Source: Sandaracinobacteroides hominis
GTDB lineage: Bacteria; Pseudomonadota; Alphaproteobacteria; Sphingomonadales; Sphingomonadaceae
DNA length: 64,000 bases
Assembly: GCF_016464365.1 (NCBI RefSeq)
Contig: NZ_JADCUC010000003.1
Coordinates: forward strand, 186,001-250,000
Direction of reading: 5' to 3'
Shown piece after piece: positions 17,438 to 24,835 of this stretch. The translations under genes and the position numbers were made by a program. The notes beneath the pieces were generated by a model. That model was not told the origin of the DNA and ran no database searches. It worked only from the letters and a program-made list of their open reading frames with translations. Each line of letters starts with the position of its first letter. Within the stretch, counting starts at the first letter, position 1.

Positions 17438-20400
17438 TTGGCAAGAAATAGAGACGATTTTCCTCAGAAGACAGTGCTCCAGATCGCGAAGGGCGCGGGC
17501 TGGCTTTGTTCGTTTCCGTCGTGCCGCACGTTGACGGTCGGCGCGACTGCGGATGGCGATGGCGTAATTAATATCGGCACGGCGGCTCATATCTGTGCCG
17601 CAGCGCCCGGCGGGCCGCGCTATGACGAGAAGATGACGCCTGCAGAGCGTTCCTCGGCTAAAAACGGCATCTGGATGTGCCGTGACCACGGCAAGGCCAT
17701 TGACTCAGACGTGCAGGAATTCACCGTCGAACGCCTGCGCGAGTGGAAAGAGCTGGCGCAAAAGGAATCCTGGCGGCGCGTATTGCGCAATGACGCATCT
17801 ACCGCGTCCGCAGGGCAACCCCATGACGATTTGCATGTGCGGCTTTGCAATGCCGCCGAAGCTGATCTCGCTGTGTTCAGGAACACGGCGAAATGGCCCT
17901 CCACGCCAGTTCCGCTCAGGCTCGAAGTGGACGGACTCGGCGAGCCTGCAACGACAAACGCAATCGCGCGTGCTGTCGTGTCATTGGATGATTTGATCCT
18001 CGTCGCACCGCCCGGCATGGGCAAAACGACGACGCTCTTCCAGATCGCCGAAGCTATGCTGGCGGACGGCAGCGGCACGCCTTTTATCGTGCCGCTCGGC
18101 GATTGGGCGACGGAAGACGCGACGGTTCTCGGCGCGATCCTCAAGCGTCCCGCGCTCAAGGGCATTTCGGAAGGTGATTTCCGCGCGGCGGCAAACCTTC
18201 CCGGCATCGTGCTGTTGCTGGACGGTTGGAATGAACTGGACGCGGAAGCGCGCAAGCGCGCCCGCGTGCAAGTCGAAACACTCAAGGCAGAATTGCCGGA
18301 ACTCGGACTTGTCCTCTCCACGCGCAGGCAGGCGCTTGACGTGCCGTTCGCGGGAACGCGCGTCGATCTTTTGCCGCTCAGCGAGGAACAGCAAATGCAG
18401 ATCGCCGTCGCCATGCGTGGCGATACGGGGGCGAAGGCCATTGACCAGGCTTGGCGCACAACCGGCGTGCGCGAGCTTGTGACGATACCGCTTTATCTGT
18501 CGGCCTTGCTTTCCCTTCCCGAAAACGCGCCGTTTCCGACCACGCAAGAGGAAGTCTTGCGGCACTTCGTCGCCGCACACGAAAAAGAGGCGAGCCATGC
18601 AGAGGCCCTGCATGCCGTGGCGAGGGGTTTTCAGGAAGATTTTCTGGGCGGCCTTGCCGTTTTTGCCTCGCAGACCGCTAATACCGCCATCGCGGTCAAC
18701 AATGCGCGGCGGTCGATCTCTGAAACGGCAGCGCTGCTCGTCCAGAACGGACAGTTGACGTTGAATTCTCAACCCGATCCCGGTGACGTGCTGGACGTTC
18801 TGGTCAACAGCCATGTGCTCATGCGCGCCGGTGATACGCCCGGCGTTTCATTCCAGCACCAGCAGTTGCAGGAATGGTATGCGTCGCACACGGTCGAGCA
18901 CCGGATCATCAGCGAAGTGGACGATCCCCAGGGGCGCGAAGCGCTGAAAGCGGAAATCTTCAATCTGCCGACATGGGAAGAATCTATCCTCTTCGCGGTC
19001 GAACGGATGGCGCGGTGTGGAGCGTCCGAGGCCGCCGCCTGTGGAAAGGCCATTCTCGCCGCTTTCGAGGTTGATCCCATCCTTGCCGCCGAAATGATCT
19101 ACCGCGCGACTGACAAAGTCTGGTTCTCCATCGCGGCGACGATCCAGGAACGTATCGGCCATTGGCATGCACCCGGCAAATGCGACCGCGCCTTTCGCTT
19201 CATGATGAATTCAGGGCGTCCGGAATTCCTTGACCGCATCTGGCCGCTCATCACACAAGAGAACGATCAGGTCAGCCTCAAGGCGCTGCGTAATTGCAGA
19301 CGTTTTCGGCCGTCCTTGCTGGGGCCGGACGCGGCAAAGCGTATTAAAGCTCTGCCAGCGCAGGTACGCGCTGTCTTCCTGCATGAAATGGCGTTTCACA
19401 GCGGCATTGACGGCCTCAATCTCGCAACGGCGGTTGCGAAGGATGATCCCGATCCGGAGGTGCAGGCATCCGTCGTTTACGCCTTGGCATTCCGCCGTGC
19501 CGCCCGCCATATCGCCGAACTGCTGCACGACGCAAAAGACGCAACCTTTGATCTGGTCGCGCGAAGGAACGTTGTTGACGAAGTGAATGACGAGGCTGTG
19601 CAGCAAGGGATCGCCGCTGCGCGCAAGCGACACGTAGAAAGCGGCATGTCCACTTATGACCAGCTGCACCCGATCATTTTCGCCAGCGATACCGAGGACA
19701 GGAGCGCCGAACTCACCGCCATCATCGCAGAGATGGAGATTGGGGATCGGCAGGATGCGTCGGTGCGGCTCATCTATGAAGCGTGGAACCGTTATCCGCA
19801 GGCTGTGGCGGAGGGCTTGCTGGCGCGGGTGCGCGCGGGCCGCAATCTATTCATTGGCGCGGACGATATTCTCGCCAGTGCAGGTTTCGCGCTTGAAGAC
19901 GATGATCTGCTGCGGCGTGCGCTGGCAGAAACCGCACACCTTGATGACCAGGCGGAAGCCGCTGCCTCCGTTCTCGGCCCCCAATCTGTAGGGCGCATGG
20001 TCGATGCGCTGTTGGATGCGGCGACACGGCTGCGCGATGTCGATGGCAAATATGATAAAGCGGCTGCCGACCGTTATCACTGCATTGAATCACGTATTGC
20101 GCATGTGCCGGGGGCGGGCCTTGTTGCCGCCATACAGACCCGCGCCGCTGAAGCGGATGACGAGCAGATGGCACGTCTGGCAGAGTTGCTGTCACGTCAC
20201 CCCGATGAGGCCGACCGGGGCCGTCCTTTCGATGCGGAAAGCCTCACCGCTATCCGTGTGCTCATCGAAGATTGGGGCAATCGCGTTTTGGCGTCCGGTG
20301 ATGCGGAACGGCGGCATATTGCAAGCGTGGCAACGCTTGCACGCCGCGCGCCGAATGTGAGCTTGCTTCCTCTCTTGAAGCGGATGCTGGACGAGAATCT

Positions 20401-21799
20401 ACGCCGTTACCGCGCCTTCCGGGAAGAAGCCGCTGCCGCAGGCTGGCGGCAAGGCAAGGCACGGGACGAGGCGAGCTGGCCCATGACGCACGAATATATG
20501 CGTGCGTTCATGGCGATTGAATCGCCGGAAACGACTTCGCTTATGAGCGAATATCTCAGCGATCCGCACTTTGGCGAACTCGCGGCCTGCGTCCTCGCCG
20601 CACACTGGAAAGCCGCAAACGAACCGCCACCGAACCAGCGTTTCATTGGCGGGCCGGATTTCAGCGGCGTGGCGGAAAAGCGCGCCGCCCGTGCCGCCGA
20701 TCCCGCCGCAACCTCGGACGCGGCGGAAGCAATTTTCTCCGTTATCGAAACGCTTATCACGGATGGCGCGACGGTCGACCAAAAGCGGCTCGCAGCCGAA
20801 CTTGGTATCGTGGCTGTGCGTTTGCCGCATGGCCAGCGCGTCGCCACGATTGAGAAACTTGTTTCCCTGACGTCCCGCCGTGCACGTTCCAAGCTGCTGT
20901 TGAACCTCATTCTCTCGGGTTCAGAAATCGACAGCCAACTCGTCACCGATGGCGTTGCGGAGACCTTCGAGGCGGCGAAAAAGGAAACATGGATACTCAC
21001 CCAAAGCGACGGTTATGAACTGCGCGCCTGGTTGCAACTATTGCCCTTCACGAAACAACCCGCCGCGACGCTTGATGTTGTGCGCGGCATGCCGGAGGCG
21101 CAGCGGGAGCCGCGCTTTCTGGAGGGAATGGTTGACGCATTCGCCGCAACCCCCTCGGCGGGCGCGGAAGAGACCTTGTTCGATCTCGCTGAACAAGACC
21201 CGCGATTCTACGAGAACTACCAATGGCGCGCGGCGGCGCTCAAGCTGGGGACAGTCTCATCCGCGCAGCGGCTCATTGAGCTTACGGCGAACGGCGTCTT
21301 TAACGCCAGATCGGTCGATGGCTGGCGGTCGTCGCGCGAACTTGGCGCACTGATTGAAAAATTCCCGGAAGTGCGCAGGCAGGTCTATGACTTGCTGAAA
21401 GAGGGTGCGTCGTCACCAGCTCTCGCGCTTCTTGCAAGGGCCGTGACCGAAAGCCCCGATGGCGAGGGTTTGCTGCTCTTGGTCGATATGGAGAGCAAAC
21501 AGAAGCGATCCATGTTGGATTGGCGCGCGATCGAAGCCGTTGTCACCGAACACGTCCCTGTCGAGAACTGGAGCAATGCCTACAACGTAGTTCCGGTTGC
21601 AGCCGCCGAATTGCGGCAAGCGCTTCTCGCGCGGACAGCCAATGGCGGTCCTAAGGATGCCGCCGCGCGTTGTCTGACCGCTATTGACGAAATTCGAGAC
21701 GAACGCGGCGCCCCCGTTTCAGAGCCGCGCCACCCCGATCTTGCCTCCGGCAAACCGTGGCCGATCATAACGCCCGATCCAAATGTAATCGCAGATTAG
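17438..21799 (+). CDS. STAND NTPase with N-terminal HNH-like nuclease and NACHT domain
   Basis: 1453 aa. Residues 20-110 form an HNH-like domain: Cys24 and Cys29 (LCSFPSC), a TAAHIC core with His51, then GPRYDEKMTPAER and WMCRDHGKAID with Cys81 and His84. Residues 185-480 form a NACHT ATPase: Walker A PPGMGKTT (191-198), Walker B IVLLLDGWNELD (257-268), LVLSTR sensor (291-296) and a winged-helix end around FQHQQLQEWYA. The remaining 900 residues are a helical, HEAT-like repeat array, the usual sensor part of NLR-like (Avs/bNACHT) defence proteins. The start is TTG at 17438; a TGA lies four codons upstream and no better start exists. Predicted to sense a phage product and activate DNA cleavage. 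Confidence 0.85.
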   Translation: MARNRDDFPQKTVLQIAKGAGWLCSFPSCRTLTVGATADGDGVINIGTAAHICAAAPGGPRYDEKMTPAERSSAKNGIWMCRDHGKAIDSDVQEFTVERLREWKELAQKESWRRVLRNDASTASAGQPHDDLHVRLCNAAEADLAVFRNTAKWPSTPVPLRLEVDGLGEPATTNAIARAVVSLDDLILVAPPGMGKTTTLFQIAEAMLADGSGTPFIVPLGDWATEDATVLGAILKRPALKGISEGDFRAAANLPGIVLLLDGWNELDAEARKRARVQVETLKAELPELGLVLSTRRQALDVPFAGTRVDLLPLSEEQQMQIAVAMRGDTGAKAIDQAWRTTGVRELVTIPLYLSALLSLPENAPFPTTQEEVLRHFVAAHEKEASHAEALHAVARGFQEDFLGGLAVFASQTANTAIAVNNARRSISETAALLVQNGQLTLNSQPDPGDVLDVLVNSHVLMRAGDTPGVSFQHQQLQEWYASHTVEHRIISEVDDPQGREALKAEIFNLPTWEESILFAVERMARCGASEAAACGKAILAAFEVDPILAAEMIYRATDKVWFSIAATIQERIGHWHAPGKCDRAFRFMMNSGRPEFLDRIWPLITQENDQVSLKALRNCRRFRPSLLGPDAAKRIKALPAQVRAVFLHEMAFHSGIDGLNLATAVAKDDPDPEVQASVVYALAFRRAARHIAELLHDAKDATFDLVARRNVVDEVNDEAVQQGIAAARKRHVESGMSTYDQLHPIIFASDTEDRSAELTAIIAEMEIGDRQDASVRLIYEAWNRYPQAVAEGLLARVRAGRNLFIGADDILASAGFALEDDDLLRRALAETAHLDDQAEAAASVLGPQSVGRMVDALLDAATRLRDVDGKYDKAAADRYHCIESRIAHVPGAGLVAAIQTRAAEADDEQMARLAELLSRHPDEADRGRPFDAESLTAIRVLIEDWGNRVLASGDAERRHIASVATLARRAPNVSLLPLLKRMLDENLRRYRAFREEAAAAGWRQGKARDEASWPMTHEYMRAFMAIESPETTSLMSEYLSDPHFGELAACVLAAHWKAANEPPPNQRFIGGPDFSGVAEKRAARAADPAATSDAAEAIFSVIETLITDGATVDQKRLAAELGIVAVRLPHGQRVATIEKLVSLTSRRARSKLLLNLILSGSEIDSQLVTDGVAETFEAAKKETWILTQSDGYELRAWLQLLPFTKQPAATLDVVRGMPEAQREPRFLEGMVDAFAATPSAGAEETLFDLAEQDPRFYENYQWRAAALKLGTVSSAQRLIELTANGVFNARSVDGWRSSRELGALIEKFPEVRRQVYDLLKEGASSPALALLARAVTESPDGEGLLLLVDMESKQKRSMLDWRAIEAVVTEHVPVENWSNAYNVVPVAAAELRQALLARTANGGPKDAAARCLTAIDEIRDERGAPVSEPRHPDLASGKPWPIITPDPNVIAD

Positions 21800-22332
21800 T
21801 TTCCAGGCCACTTTTGAGATCAACGAGGCCGCGCGGTGCACTTGGAACCCGGATTGCGAGGAAGCGGTCCAATCAACCTGAGGTTTGGCCAGAATAGCAT
21901 GCTGAACGACCGACTGCTTCCGACGAGCCGATTTGCCGCACACAGATGGTCGATCGGTTGGCGCTCGCTGCTTAAATTGAGCGGAGCCCTGAAGGGCAAC
22001 CATTACAACGCAGGATCTGAAACCGGCCATTCCGCAATCGGCTCCTTCCAGACTTCCCATTCTGGTACTGTCTAAGAGCCTCACGTGCGTCGTGAGATAC
22101 TGCGGGATACCGTGCGACCTAGCGATCACTTTGCGCGTATGAGAGATCAGAAATTGCTGCAAGTCTGCTTCCGTTGAAATGTGTCACCGCATTGCCCTCT
22201 TGGACCAGGTCTGGATGTTCTTTTGGCAATTGTATCAGTAGGTTGCCTTGAGATCGAATGGGCTCAAATGGGCAGTTTTGAGACAAGCCGACATTGAGAA
22301 AAGTGCGCAGAACCCGTGGCTTATCTGGGAAA

Positions 22333-22351
22333 GGGGGCCAAATTGGGGGCC
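22333..22351 (+). promoter_or_regulatory. Right-end copy of the GGGGGCC arm repeat
   Basis: GGGGGCCAAATTGGGGGCC, identical over 19 bp to 3118-3136 beside the integrase gene. It lies 57 bp inside attR. Same orientation at both ends. Probably an integrase arm-binding site. Confidence 0.55.
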
Positions 22352-22407
22352 TCAGAAAAACAAAAAAACGCGATATGATTTTGAAAACAAACCGATAATT
22401 TTAGTTA

Positions 22408-22463
22408 TTCGATTCCTGCAGCCCATTTCACGTCCGCCGACGTCCACCCGTCTCATTGCAACC
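22408..22463 (+). repeat. attR: right direct repeat of the genomic island
   Basis: Matches 2959-3019 from TTCGATTCCTGCAGCC to CATTGCAACC, except for loss of five acceptor-stem bases and one G/C substitution. It does not rebuild a tRNA. The 5-base loss means that the two ends are no longer identical; recombination could still occur in the shared segments on either side. Confidence 0.85.
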
Positions 22464-22466
22464 TCG

Positions 22467-22485
22467 AGAAGCTGGAGAGTGCCCG
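22467..22485 (+). pseudogene. 19-bp fragment of an integrase gene next to attR
   Basis: AGAAGCTGGAGAGTGCCCG is identical to 3684-3702 within the int gene (codons for KKLESAR, residues 162-168) and here would read EKLESAR. It sits 3 bp after the attR repeat, whereas in the left end 664 bp separate the same two elements. This fits the left end of a second, related element that has lost the interval. Confidence 0.6.
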
Positions 22486-22505
22486 CGGACGGAATCCCCT
22501 ATCAC

Positions 22506-22748
22506 TCAGCCGGCAAGCCGCGCCCGTTCTTCCCCTGCTCCGGTTTCTGGCACATATTCCAACAGGTCTCCTGGCTGGCATTGGAGATAGTCGCAAATCG
22601 CTTCCAGCGTCGCGAAGCGTATTCCCTTCACCTTACCGGCCTTCAGCAACGACAGATTGGCTTCCGTGATGCCGATCTGTCGCGCAAGTTCGTTGGAGCG
22701 GATCTTGCGCCGGGCAAGCATGACGTCAAGGCGGACGATGATGGGCAT
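22506..22748 (-). CDS. XRE-family transcriptional regulator (YozG-like)
   Basis: 80 aa made almost wholly of one helix-turn-helix of the Cro/C1 type: LARRKIRSNELARQIGITEA, then NLSLLKAGKVKGIRFATLEAI and CDYLQCQPGDLLEY. These small regulators typically follow a DUF2975 membrane protein, as here. Its ATG overlaps the stop of that gene (TGATG), so the two are translationally coupled. It is the first chromosomal gene right of the island. Probably represses its own operon. Confidence 0.88.
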   Translation of the reverse strand: MPIIVRLDVMLARRKIRSNELARQIGITEANLSLLKAGKVKGIRFATLEAICDYLQCQPGDLLEYVPETGAGEERARLAG

Positions 22749-23362
22749 CAGACGAACTGGCTCCTTTCTTCCTCGATCTCGCTGCCGACCTTCATCACCT
22801 CGGCGATGACAAAAAGCATCGCCCCTGCGAACAGTTTCTGCAGGCTGGCGATGTGCATCCAGTTGCGGTCGATCTCGTAGCCCGTGGCGGAGAGAAGGAG
22901 ATGGACGACGAAGGGCAGCACCGCGTCGACGACCAGCCACAGGCCGACGGCGCGCAGGTGCATGGCGTTGCTGCGGCCAAAGACCGAACCCTGCGCATAG
23001 AGGCGGAACAGGGCGGACAGGTTCAGCAGGATCAGTAGCGCGGGCGTATAGCGGACGAGGCCGACCAGCACGTAGATCAGCCGGTGATGCAACGGCAGCG
23101 AGCCGAACGCTTGGTAACCCGGGGGCCCCTGACCGGTGCCCAGCCACATGCCGGTGGCGCCGATCTGCAAGCCGTCGCCACGATAGAAAACCATCGCAAC
23201 CAGCACGCCGAGCACGGCCAGCGCAAACAGCGCAGCCGACACCAGGAGGACATTTGCCAGAACCCGGCTTGCGACACGCATCGGGCCCTTCAGCTGCGGC
23301 CGCGATTCCGGTTGCGCAAGCGGCGGGGGCGAAAGGTGGACGACGTTGGAAATTGTGGCCAA
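22748..23362 (-). CDS. DUF2975 membrane protein
   Basis: About 204 aa with four predicted membrane helices (VLANVLLVSAALFALAVLGV, LIYVLVGLVRYTPALLILL, AVGLWLVVDAVLPFVVHLL, LQKLFAGAMLFVIAEVM). The family pairs with a YozG-type XRE regulator; its function is not known. I place the start at the TTG 23360-23362, six nt after an AAGGAA ribosome site; the open frame goes on to 23386 but that would overlap the likely operator. Integral inner-membrane protein. Confidence 0.8.
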   Translation of the reverse strand: MATISNVVHLSPPPLAQPESRPQLKGPMRVASRVLANVLLVSAALFALAVLGVLVAMVFYRGDGLQIGATGMWLGTGQGPPGYQAFGSLPLHHRLIYVLVGLVRYTPALLILLNLSALFRLYAQGSVFGRSNAMHLRAVGLWLVVDAVLPFVVHLLLSATGYEIDRNWMHIASLQKLFAGAMLFVIAEVMKVGSEIEEERSQFV

Positions 23363-23374
23363 CGGAAATTCCTT

Positions 23375-23387
23375 ATTGTGATACAAT
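23375..23387. promoter_or_regulatory. Candidate operator ATTGT-GAT-ACAAT upstream of the DUF2975/XRE pair
   Basis: A perfect 5-3-5 palindrome 12 bp upstream of the TTG start in an AT-rich promoter region. Its position suits autoregulation by the XRE protein encoded in the same operon. Based on symmetry and position only. Confidence 0.35.
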
Positions 23388-23436
23388 AATTATTTATCTA
23401 TCCTAATCGAACCGTTGCCGTTGGTCGAGGTTGAAC

Positions 23437-24717
23437 ATGATCCATTCCAAATTGCCTGCCGGTTCCCGTGTTGTCCTGTCGGCTGCGATCCTGCTGACGC
23501 TGTGGCCGCTTGCTGCCTGCGTGCGTGCGCCGTTCGGAAAGCCCGTGACACAAGCCATCAGCCTGGCTGCTCCCGTGTCGGCGCCTACCAGCGTTCCCTT
23601 CCTGCTGGATGGGGGGCGAATCTATACCGATGTGGTTTTCCGCAAGGCGGACGGCAGCACCCGCAAGGCTCTGGCCTGGGTGAATTTCGGCGTCGGCGGC
23701 ATGAGTCTGTCGCCCGCCCTGCATTCCGAGCTGGGCGGAGGCGCCGTAGAGTTTGCGCTTGGCGAGGCAAGTGTGCGGGTGGACAGCACGGCGCTGCTGC
23801 CAATGTCCGCCGGCAATTTCGCGCAGATGGGGCCGCTTCCCGTGGAGGCGGTGCTGCCGGCGGGCATGTGGCCGCTTTTTCGCGTCACGCTGGATTACCC
23901 CGCACGAACACTGACGCTGGAAGCGCCCGACGCGCCGGCACCCGATGGGGTGGCAGTGCCGATGCTGGTGAACGAGGCCACGGGGCTTGCCTCGGTACGC
24001 CTCCTTGTGGACGGCCACACCCTGCCAGTCGCGCTGGACGCTGGCAGCGGATACAGCTGGATCCGGGGCGACGATGTCCGCAGGTGGCTGAAGGCCAATC
24101 CGGGCTGGTATCGGGCTGATGGCGCGCTGGGCGCCTCCAATCAGGCGATGGTGGCCGAGAATGTGGAGCAGCTGGGAACCGTCGTGCGGGTGCCGCAGAT
24201 GGCCATCGGCCCGTTGACGCTGACCGATGTCGGCGTGCTGGGCACGGCACCCGCCCAGGGGCATCCGGCCGACCAGGTGAAGGACGCGATGTTCTGGAAG
24301 CTGTGGGGCCAGGGGGCGGCCGAGCCGGTGTTCGGCTGGATTGGCGGCAACGCGATGCGCCCCTATCGGGTCAGCTTCGATTACCGGAAAAAGCTGAGCT
24401 ACTGGAAGCGAACCGGAGAACCGCAGACAGGCGAACTGGACGCTGTGGGCATTTCGCTGATCAAGGGCACGAAATTCTATCGGATCGGCGCCATCGTGAC
24501 GCGCAACGGCAAGCCGGACCTGACCGGCGCGAAAGTGGGCGACAGGCTGCTGGCGATAGACGGGCGCACGGCCGCGGAACTGACGCGGGAGGGCATCCTG
24601 CAGGCACTGCGCGGAACACCCGGCACGCGGCGGAGGCTGACGCTGGAACGCGAGGGCGCGACGCTGGAGGTGGAGGCCGAGATCGTTGGGGAATTAGCCG
24701 GTGCCGCACCCGGGTGA
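23437..24717 (+). CDS. Retropepsin-like aspartyl protease lipoprotein with PDZ domain
   Basis: 426 aa from the ATG at 23437 (GAGG ribosome site 7 nt upstream; a TTG two codons earlier is less likely). The N-terminus is a lipoprotein signal with lipobox PLAAC, so it is probably anchored in the envelope. Two beta-rich lobes follow; the second has LPVALDAGSGYSWI, matching the D-[TSA]-G core of pepsin/retropepsin-like proteases. The C-terminus (about 330-420) is a PDZ domain (GAKVGDRLLAIDGRTAAELT). The first lobe has no clear D-T-G, so catalytic activity is uncertain. Divergent from the XRE/DUF2975 pair. Confidence 0.72.
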   Translation: MIHSKLPAGSRVVLSAAILLTLWPLAACVRAPFGKPVTQAISLAAPVSAPTSVPFLLDGGRIYTDVVFRKADGSTRKALAWVNFGVGGMSLSPALHSELGGGAVEFALGEASVRVDSTALLPMSAGNFAQMGPLPVEAVLPAGMWPLFRVTLDYPARTLTLEAPDAPAPDGVAVPMLVNEATGLASVRLLVDGHTLPVALDAGSGYSWIRGDDVRRWLKANPGWYRADGALGASNQAMVAENVEQLGTVVRVPQMAIGPLTLTDVGVLGTAPAQGHPADQVKDAMFWKLWGQGAAEPVFGWIGGNAMRPYRVSFDYRKKLSYWKRTGEPQTGELDAVGISLIKGTKFYRIGAIVTRNGKPDLTGAKVGDRLLAIDGRTAAELTREGILQALRGTPGTRRRLTLEREGATLEVEAEIVGELAGAAPG

Positions 24718-24835
24718 CCGGCCATGTTGCGTCTGCTGAAAGAAAGCCTGATCGCGGATGGCGGCGACGGCGCATGAGGTCCGGCGACGTCCACTGCCGG
24801 TTCCGGGCAGAGCCCGGCCGCCGGCGGCAAATGCC

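Larger units (their letters stand above)
21800..22505. other. Right end of the island, no gene seen
   Basis: 706 bp with only short open frames lacking any recognisable pattern. Composition falls near 22360-22405 (AT-rich). It contains the right arm-site candidate (22333-22351), attR (22408-22463) and a fragment of an integrase gene (22467-22485), described separately. Confidence 0.6.
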
